From the NCBI RefSeq assembly GCF_018502385.1, contig NZ_CP075523.1, positions 62,001 through 126,000 on the forward strand: a DNA stretch of 64,000 nucleotides, given 5' to 3'. Every line of letters starts with the position of its first letter. Position 1 is the first letter of the stretch. Made by a program: the position numbers and the translations under genes. Positions 54,811 to 63,570 of the stretch are shown here, piece by piece. The notes beneath the pieces are model-generated. The model was not told the origin of the DNA. It was given only the letters and a program-made list of their open reading frames with translations, and searched no databases. This DNA is from Synechococcus sp. LA31. GTDB taxonomy: Bacteria; Cyanobacteriota; Cyanobacteriia; PCC-6307; Cyanobiaceae.

Positions 54811-54816
54811 GCTAGG
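54811..54816. repeat. Right target-site duplication GCTAGG of IS481 element
   Basis: Second copy of the six-base direct repeat next to the ACA terminus of the element. Confidence 0.8.
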
Positions 54817-54999
54817 GCTGAGAACGCTCTGTCGGGTTGGCTGCGCTGAACACTTGTTCAGCGCCACAGAGTTGATTCGGTAGCTGAAGCGGAGGGCCAT
54901 GCGGTCTGCTCGCTGTGTTGCTGAGTTCAGACGTTTAACTTGTTTGCAACGGCTTGTGATCAACCGCTGTGCATTTGCCCCGCGGCTGCATCAGTGCTC

Positions 55000-57927
55000 T
55001 TACTTCGCTTCCATCCAGTTGGGGCCGACGCCTGTTTCCACCCGCAGGGGAACAGATAGCTCAACCGCGCGCTCCATGGTTTCACGTGTGAGGTTCAGCA
55101 CCTGCTCGAGGGCGTCGGGGGCGGCCTCCAGCACCAGTTCGTCGTGCACCTGCAGCAGCAGCCTGGCCGGCAAGCCGCTGGCGATGAGCTTGTGATGGAG
55201 CTGCACCATCGCCACCTTGATGATGTCGGCGCTGGAGCCCTGGATCGGCGCATTGGCCGCGGCGCGTAACTGCTGGGCCTCCATGCCCCCTCGGCGGGCG
55301 ACCTCCAAATCGATCTCCAGCGGGTCTTTGCCCAACAGGCGCCCCAGGCCACTTGGGTCGAAGGCGAAGGGGCGCCGGCGGCCCAAAATCGTTTCCACGT
55401 AGCCGCGGCTCAAGGCCAGCCGCTCTTGCAGCTCCAGGAAGGCAAACACCTTTGGGTAGCGCTGCTTGTATTTGCTCAGAAACTCCTTGGCCTGAGCCTG
55501 GCTGACGCCGGTTTCACGGGCGAAGCGCTGGGCACCCATGCCGTAGATCACGCCGAAGTTGATCGTTTTGCCGAGGCGGCGTTCATCGGCGCTCACCTCG
55601 TCTTTCTCCAGCAGCAGCCGGGCGGTGAGGGCGTGTACGTCGTCGCCGTTGCGGTAGGCCTCCACCAGCACCTCTTCACCGGAGAGGTGGGCCAGGATGC
55701 GCAGCTCGATCTGGGAGTAGTCGGCGCTGATCAGCTGCCAGCCGGCTTCCGGCAGGAAGGCCTTGCGGATGCGGCGCGAAAACTCGGTGCGCACCGGGAT
55801 GTTTTGCAGGTTGGGATTGCTGCTGGAGAGGCGCCCGGTAGCGGTCACCGCTTGGTTGAAATCGGTATGCACCCGTCCCGTTTCCGGTTCCATCAACGCC
55901 GGCAGCGCATCCACGTAGGTGCTCTTGAGCTTGCTGAGGGTGCGGTGCTCAAGCACCAGGGCCACCACCGGGTGGGCGTCTTCCAGCTTTTCAAGCACGG
56001 CGGCATCGGTGCTCCAGCCGGTTTTGGTTTTGCGGGATTTCTTGCGATCCAGGCCCAGTGTGTCGAACAGCAGTTCGCCTAGCTGCTTGGGCGAGGCGAG
56101 GTTGAAGTCCGTCCCGGCGGCTGCTTTGGCTTCCGCATCAAGGCGCAGCAGTGTGCCGCCCAGTTCGGTGCTCAGTTCCGCCAGATAGGCCGTGTCGATG
56201 CGGATGCCGGTGGCTTCCATCAGCGCCAGCACCGGCTCCAGGGGTAGCTCCACCTGATCCAGCAGCTGCGGCAACTGCGGGCCGAGCTCTTCCAGTTGGG
56301 CCCGCAGCAGCGGTGCCAAGCGGCGGGTCACGTGCACGTCCATGCCGCAGTAGAGAGCGGCCTGCTCGATCGGCACCACAGAAAAATCAGCGCCCTTGGG
56401 CACCAGCTCGCTGTAGCTCGTCGGCAGGAAGCCGAAGTTGCGCTGGGCCAGCAGCTCCAGGCTGTGCTTGGCGTTGGCATCGCGTAGGTAATCGGCCAGC
56501 AGCGTGTCCATCACCACGCCTTCGAGGGGCAGGCCATGGCGCAGCAGGATCAATCGGTCGTATTTGGCGTTTTGCAGGGTTTTGGGGTGCTGGCGGCTGC
56601 CCAGCCACGGCGCCAGGGCGGTGAGCACCTGATCCAGGGGCAGCGGATGACCAATCGGGATGTAGGCCAGATCCGCTGGCCCGTCTCCCCAGGCCACCCC
56701 CACCCCCACTAACTCGGCCTGGAAGGGGTTGAGGCTGGTGGTTTCCGTGTCCAGCGCCACTGGTGCTGTGGCGGTGGTGCAGGCCAGCAATCGCTCCGTC
56801 AGGGCCGCCAGGGAGTCGGCGCTGTCGATCAGCTGGGGCTCTAGTTGCGGGGCTTCGCTCGAGGGGGGCGTGGTTGTTGCGGTGGTGTCCGCGTCTGGAT
56901 ATCCGTGGATATCCGGCTTCGGAGAGTCCTGCTCAGCGCCGGTCGCTTCCGCTGAGAACACCTCAGCAAACTGGTTCACCTGGCGCCGCAGGCTGAACAG
57001 CTCCAGCTCCTCGAGGCTTTCGGCCAGTGCTTCGGCATTCACCGCACCTAGCTGCAGGCGCGGCTCCTGGGGCAGCGGAATGTCCACCAGGATTTCGGCG
57101 AGCATGCGCGAGCGGTAGGCGCTGTCACGGTCGGCATCAAGCTTGCCCAGCAGTGCCCCCTTGAGCACGCCTTTGGGGTCCTTGGCCTTCGGTCCCGCGG
57201 CCTGGAGATCGGCTAGGGCGGTGTAGATGCCATCGAGATCGGTGTAGGCGTTCAGCAGGTTGATCGCCGTCTTCGGGCCGACGCCCTTCACGCCTGGGAT
57301 GTTGTCGCTGCTGTCGCCGGTGAGGGCCTTGAGGTCCACCACCTCTTCGGGGGTGACGCCGAGCTTGGCGACCACGCCATCGCGGCGCATCTCTACCGGG
57401 CCGCTGCTCTTGGCGTAGGGGCCGCCACCCATGTAGAGCACCGCGATGTCGCGCTGGTCATCCACCAGCTGAAAGAGGTCGCGGTCGCCCGACAGGATCC
57501 GCACCCGCCAGCCGGCGTTGGCGGCGCGGTTGGCCAGGGTGCCGAGCACGTCATCGGCTTCGTAGCCGGGGGCCATGCACAGCGGGATATCGAGCGCCTG
57601 CTGCAGGATCTGCTGCAGGTTGCCCAAGTCCTGGAAGAAGTGCTCAGGCGCCACATCGCGGTGAGCTTTGTAGGTCTCATCCGCTTCATGGCGGAAGGTG
57701 GGCTCGGCCGTGTCGAAGGCGATCACCACCCCCTGCGGGACCAGACCTTTGCAGTTATCGAGCAGGGCCTTGAGGAAGCCGTAGGTCACGGAGGTGGGTA
57801 CGCCTTCCTTGGTGCTCAGGCCTCCCTCGCCTCCTTTGCTGAAGGCATAGAAACTGCGGAATGCCAGCGAGTGGCCATCCACCAGCAGCAGCAGAGGTTG
57901 GGTGCTGGTGGAGTTGGCCGCCGCCAC
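55000..57927 (-). CDS. polA: DNA polymerase I
   Basis: A 975-residue polymerase. Residues 1-320 form the 5'-3' exonuclease (L-L-L-V-D-G-H-S-L-A-F-R-S-F-Y at the start, L-T-G-D-S-S-D-N-I-P-G-V-K-G-V-G). The 3'-5' exonuclease shows an intact V-A-L-D-T-E-T-T-S-L motif, so proofreading is probably active. The polymerase domain has S-A-D-Y-S-Q-I-E-L-R-I-L-A-H, the helix K-T-I-N-F-G-V-I-Y-G-M and Q-V-H-D-E-L-V-L-E. It serves in Okazaki fragment processing and repair. The linker (about residues 325-365) is low complexity and contains a degenerate copy of the dispersed palindrome, translated in frame as P-D-I-H-G-Y-P-D. Confidence 0.98.
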   Translation of the reverse strand: MAAANSTSTQPLLLLVDGHSLAFRSFYAFSKGGEGGLSTKEGVPTSVTYGFLKALLDNCKGLVPQGVVIAFDTAEPTFRHEADETYKAHRDVAPEHFFQDLGNLQQILQQALDIPLCMAPGYEADDVLGTLANRAANAGWRVRILSGDRDLFQLVDDQRDIAVLYMGGGPYAKSSGPVEMRRDGVVAKLGVTPEEVVDLKALTGDSSDNIPGVKGVGPKTAINLLNAYTDLDGIYTALADLQAAGPKAKDPKGVLKGALLGKLDADRDSAYRSRMLAEILVDIPLPQEPRLQLGAVNAEALAESLEELELFSLRRQVNQFAEVFSAEATGAEQDSPKPDIHGYPDADTTATTTPPSSEAPQLEPQLIDSADSLAALTERLLACTTATAPVALDTETTSLNPFQAELVGVGVAWGDGPADLAYIPIGHPLPLDQVLTALAPWLGSRQHPKTLQNAKYDRLILLRHGLPLEGVVMDTLLADYLRDANAKHSLELLAQRNFGFLPTSYSELVPKGADFSVVPIEQAALYCGMDVHVTRRLAPLLRAQLEELGPQLPQLLDQVELPLEPVLALMEATGIRIDTAYLAELSTELGGTLLRLDAEAKAAAGTDFNLASPKQLGELLFDTLGLDRKKSRKTKTGWSTDAAVLEKLEDAHPVVALVLEHRTLSKLKSTYVDALPALMEPETGRVHTDFNQAVTATGRLSSSNPNLQNIPVRTEFSRRIRKAFLPEAGWQLISADYSQIELRILAHLSGEEVLVEAYRNGDDVHALTARLLLEKDEVSADERRLGKTINFGVIYGMGAQRFARETGVSQAQAKEFLSKYKQRYPKVFAFLELQERLALSRGYVETILGRRRPFAFDPSGLGRLLGKDPLEIDLEVARRGGMEAQQLRAAANAPIQGSSADIIKVAMVQLHHKLIASGLPARLLLQVHDELVLEAAPDALEQVLNLTRETMERAVELSVPLRVETGVGPNWMEAK
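56887..56924. repeat. Dispersed palindrome, copy C (inside polA)
   Basis: The core GGATATCC-GT-GGATATCC is intact while the outer arms have diverged from the perfect copies A and B. It lies in the polA linker between the two exonuclease domains and keeps the reading frame. Confidence 0.75.
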
Positions 57928-57947
57928 GGTGGATCGCCCGAATCGGC

Positions 57948-58340
57948 TCAGCCTGCCAGATGTGCTGCGGCGATCTGCACAACAGCTTCTGCGGTGGTCA
58001 GTGCTTCCTTGCTGTCGTTCGCGTCAAACAAATCAATGGGGGCCTCGTCTCCATGGGGATAACAGGTCTCACTGCTCATCCTGCTCAAGGGTTTGAGACG
58101 AAGAGCACGGATGGCGGCGGTATCGAGGTCGTGTTGCTCCAGAACCTCAACCAAGCGCTCCAACGCATGGCTGTGAGGCGGTGTGATCCCGATGGCAACA
58201 ACCAAAGCCTTCAAGGCCTTCTCGGCCGCTTGCCCTGCGAGATAGCAGGCCTGCGCATAAAAACCTTCCGACTTCATGCAACGCCCAGCCTTGAGATCGC
58301 TCGTGGCTTGACGGATCCAAGCCTCTGCTCGCGGTGTCAT
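57948..58340 (-). CDS. HEPN-domain protein of a HEPN/MNT pair
   Basis: A 130-residue helical protein. The N-terminus (A-E-A-W-I-R-Q-A-T-S-D-L-K-A-G) and C-Y-L-A-G-Q-A-A-E-K-A-L-K-A-L match HEPN proteins, followed by S-H-A-L-E-R-L. The usual C-terminal R-Y-P pattern appears as S-E-T-C-Y-P-H-G, so the RNase motif may be altered. It overlaps the upstream nucleotidyltransferase by four bases. Such pairs act as toxin-antitoxin or defence modules, with HEPN as the RNase. Confidence 0.8.
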   Translation of the reverse strand: MTPRAEAWIRQATSDLKAGRCMKSEGFYAQACYLAGQAAEKALKALVVAIGITPPHSHALERLVEVLEQHDLDTAAIRALRLKPLSRMSSETCYPHGDEAPIDLFDANDSKEALTTAEAVVQIAAAHLAG

Positions 58341-58675
58341 GGCCGGACGAGTGGCAGGGCTTCTTGGCCGATCGCGCGCCAGTACGGATCGTCTCCGTTT
58401 TTCAGCTGCTGCCAGCGATCGGTGCTGAGGGCAAGGACATCGTCACCAATGCAGGCAGCTTGCAGGGCATCCGCCAGTGCAGCGGCGTCTGCCTTCGAGG
58501 GAGCAACCGCGAGCAAATCGATGTCTGAATAGGCATCCCCGTCGCCCCGAGCTAAGGAGCCAAACAGCCAGACCTCTGATCCGGGGTGATGGGGAACAAT
58601 CGCGCCGACTTCTTTGCGCAGCTGGTCAAGCCTGCTGCTCCGTAGGCGCTCGCGGATGGCGGCAAGGCTGGCCAT
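58337..58675 (-). CDS. Minimal nucleotidyltransferase (MNT) of a HEPN/MNT pair
   Basis: A 112-residue protein with the polymerase-beta signature V-W-L-F-G-S-L-A-R-G-D-G-D-A-Y-S-D-I-D-L, retaining G-S and D-x-D catalytic residues. MNT partners can AMPylate and silence the HEPN toxin. The gene is first in the pair with a four-base ATGA overlap. The order MNT then HEPN and the small size fit the type VII module. Confidence 0.85.
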   Translation of the reverse strand: MASLAAIRERLRSSRLDQLRKEVGAIVPHHPGSEVWLFGSLARGDGDAYSDIDLLAVAPSKADAAALADALQAACIGDDVLALSTDRWQQLKNGDDPYWRAIGQEALPLVRP

Positions 58676-58708
58676 GGCATCAGGCTAGATGGAATCTTTT
58701 CAACGCAG

Positions 58709-59269
58709 GTGGTTGCGATCGCTCTGCCACACATCCTCTTTGGGGCGCAGTTCAGCCCCTGCGGCCTCTACCGCTGGAGGCTCGAGCGCGTGTGGGATCC
58801 GGCCCGGCCGCGGCTGCTGTTCATCGGCTTGAACCCCTCGCGGGCGGATGCGGAGCGCGACGATCCCACCCTGCGCCGCCTGAGTGGTTTTGCCCAGAGC
58901 TGGGGGTTTGGGTGCCTGGAGGTGGTGAATCTGTTTGGTCGTTGTTCGGCCAGCCCCGCCGTGCTGCGCCGCTGCAGCGATCCGATTGGCCCTGAGAGCG
59001 ATCATTGGCTCAGGCAGGGTCTGGCGCGGCTCCAGTCTCAGGCCGGCGATGCCCTGTGGCTGGGTTGGGGCAACGGTGGCACCTGGAGGCAGCGGGATCA
59101 GCAGGTGCTCGCGCTCCTGGCGGAGAAGCTTCCCGCGGATCTGCCGCTCTTGGCGATCGGGCTGACTGCCAGTGGCCAGCCCCGTCACCCGCTTTACGCC
59201 CCAGCTGCTGCACAACCCTTGCTGCTGCAGCATCCTGGTGCTGCGCTTCGGCTCCTCGAGTCTTTTTGA
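58709..59269 (+). CDS. DUF1643 family protein
   Basis: A 186-residue protein with the DUF1643 hallmark I-G-L-N-P-S-R-A-D-A-E-R-D-D-P-T-L-R-R, followed by G-F-A-Q-S-W-G-F and V-V-N-L-F-G-R. The function of this family is not known. The start is uncertain: GTG 58709 is used here, with no ATG nearby. Its TGA overlaps the ATG of the next gene (TGATG), suggesting coupled translation. It begins only 33 bases from the divergent MNT gene. Confidence 0.8.
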   Translation: MVAIALPHILFGAQFSPCGLYRWRLERVWDPARPRLLFIGLNPSRADAERDDPTLRRLSGFAQSWGFGCLEVVNLFGRCSASPAVLRRCSDPIGPESDHWLRQGLARLQSQAGDALWLGWGNGGTWRQRDQQVLALLAEKLPADLPLLAIGLTASGQPRHPLYAPAAAQPLLLQHPGAALRLLESF

Positions 59270-59520
59270 TGGCCCGGACCCCCAGTCGCTACGCGATCCA
59301 CCTGTTGCTGGCCGGCGGGCACACCCAGGTGGTGCACTTCGCTTCACTCGATGCGTTCCAGCAGTGGTACGGCACCGTGCTCAACGCAGGCCCTGCCGAC
59401 GCCTTCATCAACGTGCCCATTACCGAGCTTCCCGGTGAATATCTGGTAGTGCGGCCCAGTGCCGTGCAGGGCATCAGGGTGGAGCCCATCTACGGCGCCC
59501 TGGATGACGACGAATTCTGA
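59269..59520 (+). CDS. Small conserved-looking hypothetical protein
   Basis: An 83-residue protein starting at ATG 59269 directly on the stop of the DUF1643 gene. It begins A-R-T-P-S-R-Y-A-I-H-L-L-L-A-G-G and ends with an acidic A-L-D-D-D-E-F. No family is recognised, although the regular beta-alpha pattern suggests a folded domain. Its end overlaps the antiporter start by 17 bases. Confidence 0.6.
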   Translation: MARTPSRYAIHLLLAGGHTQVVHFASLDAFQQWYGTVLNAGPADAFINVPITELPGEYLVVRPSAVQGIRVEPIYGALDDDEF

Positions 59521-60793
59521 GCTGATCTGGGGCGCGTCTTTCTTCTCAGGCTCTCTGGCTCAGTTGATCGCCCGCTTCAGCGGCTTGCCATCAGTGGTGC
59601 TGCTGCTGGCACTGGGGTTGTTTGTGGGCCAGGCGGGTCTGGATCTTGTCCAACCTGAGGCGCTCGGTCAGGGCCTTGAGCCCCTGGTGGGGCTGCTGGT
59701 GAGCCTGGTGCTCTTCGACGGCGGCCTCAAACTGCGGCTCGCTGGCCGGGAGCTTCAGCGCACGGTGATCCAGTTGGTGCTGGTGCGCGGGGTGCTGGGG
59801 CTTGTGGGAGGTGCCGCACTGGCCCATGAGTTGGCTGGGCTGGGTTGGCCGCTGGCCTGGGTGTTTGGAGCGATTGCACTGGCCACAGGCCCCACTGTGA
59901 TTTCGCCGATGGTGCGCCAGATGCGGCTGCTTCCGGGCCTGGCGCAGGTGCTGGAGGCGGAAGGGTTGATCCTTGAGCCCGCAGCAGCGGTGCTCGCCCT
60001 GCTCCTGTTGCAGTTGGCTCTCGGAGCCTTGCCCGATTGGCCGGCGGTGGCGGAGCTGTTGCTGCTGCGGTTGGGAGGCGGTGCGCTGCTGGGTGCTCTC
60101 ACGGGTGGCCTGTTGGTGCTGTTGCTGGAGCGACTGCCGGCCGATTCCGATGGTTTGCGGCTGCAGCTGGTGTTGGGTGTGTTGTTTTTGCTGGTGGCCG
60201 GCACCCAGATGCTGTTGCCGGAGGGGGGCTTCCCGGCGGCTGTGATGGCTGGTGTGGTGGTGGGGCTACGCCTGGAACAACAGGCGACGCAGCTGGATGA
60301 GTTGATTTTTCAGTTGGCCCAGCTGGCGATCACGGTGCTGTTTCCCCTGCTGGCGGCTGATGTGTCGTGGGGGGAGCTCAGCCCGCTGGGTTGGGGCGGG
60401 GTGGCGTGCGTGCTCTGCCTGATGCTCTACCGCTGGCTGGTGGTGCAAGTGGCCGGGCTGGGGATCGGCTCGCTGGCCTGGCGAGAGAAATTGATGCTCA
60501 GCTGGGTGGCCCCGCGCGGCATCGTCACCGCTGCTGTGGCCAGCTTGTTCGCGCTTCAGCTCGATGCCGCCGGCGTGAGCGGCGGTGGATCGTTGAAGGG
60601 TCTGGTGTTTCTCACCATCCTGCTCAGCGTGGGGTTGCAGGGATTCAGTGCCCCATGGCTCGCCCAGCGACTCGGGTTGGTGCAGGTGGAAGCCCCTTCA
60701 GAGGCTGCGCTCGATGCGGCCTCGGGCCTCACCGCTGGGCTGGAGCAGCAGCCAGGTGGTGAGCAAATCGGGGCCTTGAAGGCTGCCGAGTAG
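59504..60793 (+). CDS. Na+/H+ (cation:proton) antiporter, CPA1 type
   Basis: A 429-residue membrane protein with about 12 hydrophobic helices. L-F-D-G-G-L-K-L in the TM3-4 region and [13 protein letters not shown] in the ion-binding helices are typical of NhaP-type antiporters, although T-G-P-T replaces the more usual T-D-P-V. If real, this substitution removes a conserved acidic residue. The loop [13 protein letters not shown] is also family-typical. I chose ATG 59504. The last 96 bases overlap the converging gltX gene. Confidence 0.88.
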   Translation: MTTNSELIWGASFFSGSLAQLIARFSGLPSVVLLLALGLFVGQAGLDLVQPEALGQGLEPLVGLLVSLVLFDGGLKLRLAGRELQRTVIQLVLVRGVLGLVGGAALAHELAGLGWPLAWVFGAIALATGPTVISPMVRQMRLLPGLAQVLEAEGLILEPAAAVLALLLLQLALGALPDWPAVAELLLLRLGGGALLGALTGGLLVLLLERLPADSDGLRLQLVLGVLFLLVAGTQMLLPEGGFPAAVMAGVVVGLRLEQQATQLDELIFQLAQLAITVLFPLLAADVSWGELSPLGWGGVACVLCLMLYRWLVVQVAGLGIGSLAWREKLMLSWVAPRGIVTAAVASLFALQLDAAGVSGGGSLKGLVFLTILLSVGLQGFSAPWLAQRLGLVQVEAPSEAALDAASGLTAGLEQQPGGEQIGALKAAE

Positions 60794-62140
60794 GGCGGCG
60801 CGCAGGGTTTTCATCAGCACGCCTTTCTTCACACCGGCGGTCGCCACGGCTTCGCCCAGCAGAGCCTGGGCGGCTTCTGCGGTGAGCGGTCCTTCTGGCA
60901 GGTGCTCCAGCAGCGCTGACAAGGCAGGGCGAGCCCCGTCATTAGCCAGCTGCTGCTGAGCCGCCTCGTTGAGTTCGGGCCGCTCGAAGAAGGGGCGGGC
61001 CTGTTCGATGCCGTCTTTCAGGGTCACCAGTGATGGGCCAATCAGGGCGCAGAGCTGCTGGAGCCAGCTGGCCGCGGCGGTATCGGTGCTCCAGCCCTGG
61101 GCGCTCCAGAGCGGCAGCAGGTCGGATAGCAGCTGCTCGGGGCCGCGCTCGTGCAGCACCTGGCTGTTGAGCCAGTTGAGCTTGTCCCAATCGAAGCGGG
61201 CGCCGGCTTTGTTCACCCGATCAAAAGAGAACACGCCTGCGGCGTCGGCGAGGCTGAAGCGTTCGCCCATGCCCTCCGGCGGCGACCAGCCCAGCAAGGT
61301 CATGTAATTGGCTAGGGCCTCAGCGGTGTAGCCCTGGTTGCGAAAGTCGCTCACCGACGTGACGCCATCACGCTTGGAGAGCTTCTTGCCCTCCTTGTTG
61401 AGGATCAGCGGCGTGTGGGCAAACACCGGCGCCGAGGCACCAAGGGCCTCGTAGAGCAGCAGTTGTTTAGCGGTGTTAGCGATGTGGTCTTCGCCGCGGA
61501 TTACGTGGGTGATCGCCATGGCGGCGTCGTCCACCACCACCACCAGGTTGTATAGGGGGTCACCGATCTGATCGGCGGGCGCCCGGCGGGCGATCACCAT
61601 GTCGCCACCGAGATCAGCGCCGCTCCAGCGCATCTCGCCCCGCACCAGATCGGTCCAGGTGATCACGGCGTTGTCGTCGATGCGGAAGCGGATCGTGGCT
61701 TCGCGCCCTTCGGCGATGAAGGCCTGCTCCTGCTCGGGGCTGAGATCGCGGTGGCGATTGTCGTAGCGGGGAGCGCGGTTCTCGGCGGCCTGCCGCTCAC
61801 GCATCTCGGTGAGTTCGGCCTCGGTGGCGTAGCAGCGGTAAGCCCGGCCGCTGTTGAGCAGTTGCTGAATGGCGGCCCGGTGTTCAGCGATGCGCTCGCT
61901 TTGCACCACCGGCTCGCCATCCCAGCTCAGACCAAGCCACTGCAGGCCTTCGAGGATGTTGGCGGTGTACTCCGGCTTGCTCCGTTCCTTGTCGGTGTCT
62001 TCAATGCGCAGCAGGAACTGGCCGCCGTGATGGCGAGCAAACAGCCAGTTGAACACCGCCGTGCGGGCCGTACCGATGTGGAGTGTGCCGGTGGGGCTGG
62101 GGGCGAGACGCACACGCACCGCCGCTCCAGTTGCCACCAC
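60698..62140 (-). CDS. gltX: Glutamyl-tRNA synthetase
   Basis: A 480-residue class I synthetase with [13 protein letters not shown] at the N-terminus and the KMSKS loop as K-L-S-K-R-D-G. It charges tRNA-Glu, which in cyanobacteria also feeds chlorophyll synthesis and Gln-tRNA through transamidation. It starts at GTG 62140, just downstream of tRNA-Asp on the same strand. The 96-base convergent overlap with the antiporter is unusual for two long genes. Confidence 0.97.
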   Translation of the reverse strand: MVATGAAVRVRLAPSPTGTLHIGTARTAVFNWLFARHHGGQFLLRIEDTDKERSKPEYTANILEGLQWLGLSWDGEPVVQSERIAEHRAAIQQLLNSGRAYRCYATEAELTEMRERQAAENRAPRYDNRHRDLSPEQEQAFIAEGREATIRFRIDDNAVITWTDLVRGEMRWSGADLGGDMVIARRAPADQIGDPLYNLVVVVDDAAMAITHVIRGEDHIANTAKQLLLYEALGASAPVFAHTPLILNKEGKKLSKRDGVTSVSDFRNQGYTAEALANYMTLLGWSPPEGMGERFSLADAAGVFSFDRVNKAGARFDWDKLNWLNSQVLHERGPEQLLSDLLPLWSAQGWSTDTAAASWLQQLCALIGPSLVTLKDGIEQARPFFERPELNEAAQQQLANDGARPALSALLEHLPEGPLTAEAAQALLGEAVATAGVKKGVLMKTLRAALLGSLQGPDLLTTWLLLQPSGEARGRIERSL

Positions 62141-62166
62141 TGGCTTTGTCCTCAGATGAAATGGAA

Positions 62167-62240
62167 CGGGACTGACGGGGCTCGAACCCGCAACTTCCGC
62201 CGTGACAGGGCGGTGCTCTAACCGATTGAACTACAGTCCC
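62167..62240 (-). tRNA. tRNA-Asp (anticodon GTC)
   Basis: The minus strand folds into a standard cloverleaf: acceptor stem GGGACTG/CAGTCCC with discriminator G, anticodon loop containing GTC, and T-arm GCGGGTTCGAGCCCCGT. CCA is not encoded. Confidence 0.95.
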
Positions 62241-62407
62241 ATGAGTGCTCCAAGAGCTCTCGCAGACAGGGGTTTGAAACCTGCGCTGCATCGCGTCGGC
62301 GACCACAAAAGTATCCTCTGTCGCCCTGCCCTCCGTCAACTGGGCTGGGGTAGTGGAGAGGCTGAAGGATGGTTGGCCAAAGCCGTTGCCGTGGTTTTTT
62401 GAACGCT

Positions 62408-62445
62408 CTCCAGATGTGGATATCCATGGATATCCCGAGTTGGAC
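62408..62445. repeat. Dispersed palindrome, copy D
   Basis: The inner core GGATATCC-AT-GGATATCC is intact and the right arm closely follows the consensus, while the left arm has diverged. It lies in the intergenic region between tRNA-Asp and the terminator of the 62-residue protein gene. Confidence 0.75.
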
Positions 62446-62577
62446 AGTTCCCTTGCACCCCTGCCCCACCGGCCAGCCTTAGTCGTCAACTCGCGATCAT
62501 GGCGCTCCTACGAAGGAATTCGCTCCAGCAAGCCCACGGGAGCCTTCTTCCAGGATGAGAGGGATCTCGCGCGCATG

Positions 62578-62607
62578 AAAAAAAGCCCGCCATGGGACGG
62601 GCTTGAG
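62578..62607 (-). terminator. Terminator downstream of the 62-residue protein gene
   Basis: On the minus strand AAGCCCGTC-CCATG-GCGGGCTT is followed by a run of seven T, a good rho-independent terminator 27 bases after the stop codon. Confidence 0.8.
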
Positions 62608-62633
62608 GAGTCTGCGGTGGATTCGCAGCTCAA

Positions 62634-62822
62634 TCAGGGGCGAAAGCCAGCGGGTTCGATCAAGCGCACCTGGTTACCGCGAGCAGTGAATTCACGACCT
62701 TGATCGCTTTGAACGACGACGCGACCACCAGATTTCACACGGATCACCCGGGCACGAACCCAGCCGAGGGCGGCGGATTCGAGAACCTTGACGACATCAC
62801 CGGGCTGTAGATCCAACTCCAT
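62634..62822 (-). CDS. 62-residue protein resembling the picocyanobacterial hyper-conserved protein
   Basis: Starting at ATG 62822 (M-E-L-D-L-Q-P-G-D-V-V-K-V-L) gives exactly 62 residues. From memory, an almost invariant 62-residue protein next to rplS, tRNA and gltX was described in Prochlorococcus and marine Synechococcus and proposed to associate with ribosomes. Length, context and a small SH3/KOW-like beta layout (G-D-V-V-K-V-L, A-R-V-I-R-V-K-S-G-G-R-V-V-V) fit. Identity to the published sequence must be checked. A longer frame to 62855 would add 11 residues and lacks support. Confidence 0.8.
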   Translation of the reverse strand: MELDLQPGDVVKVLESAALGWVRARVIRVKSGGRVVVQSDQGREFTARGNQVRLIEPAGFRP

Positions 62823-62859
62823 GTCCGGAACGTAGAAACTGCAGGGAGGAAACACCGAA

Positions 62860-62932
62860 CGCGCCGTGGAGGACTTGAACCCCCGACATCAGGTTTTGGA
62901 GACCTGCGTTCTACCAACTGAACTAACGGCGC
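62860..62932 (-). tRNA. tRNA-Trp (anticodon CCA)
   Basis: The minus strand folds into a cloverleaf with acceptor stem GCGCCGT/ACGGCGC, discriminator G, anticodon CCA in a GTCTCCAAAAC loop region, and T-arm GGGGGTTCAAGTCCTCC. CCA is not encoded. Confidence 0.95.
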
Positions 62933-62950
62933 AGGGCCGATGTTCCCTCA

Positions 62951-62985
62951 GCCGGATGATTGGGTTGGTGACCAAATCATCCGGC
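62951..62985. repeat. Inverted repeat between rplS and tRNA-Trp
   Basis: Arms GCCGGATGATT and AATCATCCGGC (11 bp) enclose a 13-base loop. It lies 45 bases beyond the rplS stop and may act as a terminator or processing site, although no T-run follows. Confidence 0.6.
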
Positions 62986-63030
62986 GGGCCGATCAACAAG
63001 TGATGGCCAGGTGCTGAAGGCGGAAAGCGA

Positions 63031-63528
63031 TCAGCGATCGAAGCGCTGCTTGACGCGGGTGGCTTTGCCCACTCGGTCGCGCAGATAGAAGAGCTTCGCT
63101 CGACGCACCTTACCCCGGCGCTCCACCTTGATGGAAGCCACCTGGGGGCTGTGGATCAGGAACACACGCTCAACGCCCACACCCTGGAAGATGCGGCGCA
63201 CGGTGATGGTCTCGTTGAGGCCGCCATGGCGCTTGGCGATCACCACACCCTCGTAAGGCTGGATGCGCTCTTTGTTGCCCTCAGTGATGCGCACGCCCAC
63301 GCGAACGGTGTCACCCACGTAGATCTCGGGGTGATCTTTGGCTTGCTTGGCGATCTGCTCGGCCTCGAAGGCACGGATCAGTTCACTGGCGCTCAGCTTG
63401 CCCACACTCACTTTGGCGGCAGGCTTCTCAGCTACGGCCACGCTGGGCTCAGCTGCGACCTCGGTGCTGGTGGTGTCGCTGGTGGTCTCTTTGATGTCGT
63501 CAGTCATGTCCTTGGATTCCGCTGCCAT
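63031..63528 (-). CDS. rplS: 50S ribosomal protein L19
   Basis: A 165-residue L19, about 45 residues longer than usual because of an acidic, A/T/S-rich N-terminal extension (residues 1-45). The conserved core begins L-I-R-A-F-E-A-E-Q and includes [14 protein letters not shown] and [13 protein letters not shown], with the [14 protein letters not shown] tail. L19 sits at the 30S/50S interface. Extensions of this kind occur in picocyanobacteria. M8 (63507) is another possible start. Confidence 0.95.
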   Translation of the reverse strand: MAAESKDMTDDIKETTSDTTSTEVAAEPSVAVAEKPAAKVSVGKLSASELIRAFEAEQIAKQAKDHPEIYVGDTVRVGVRITEGNKERIQPYEGVVIAKRHGGLNETITVRRIFQGVGVERVFLIHSPQVASIKVERRGKVRRAKLFYLRDRVGKATRVKQRFDR

Positions 63529-63570
63529 CCAGCTCCGAAAAACGCCTGGCCAAACAACCAGTGTACTGGC

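Noticed and set aside
58709-58730. GCGATCGC (HIP1-type) octamer at the DUF1643 start
   Set aside because: Only an isolated occurrence was noticed, too few to treat as a repeat family in this window.
62353-62703. 116-codon plus-strand frame over copy D of the palindrome
   Set aside because: It crosses the terminator and the start of the reverse-strand 62-residue gene, and has no recognisable sequence.
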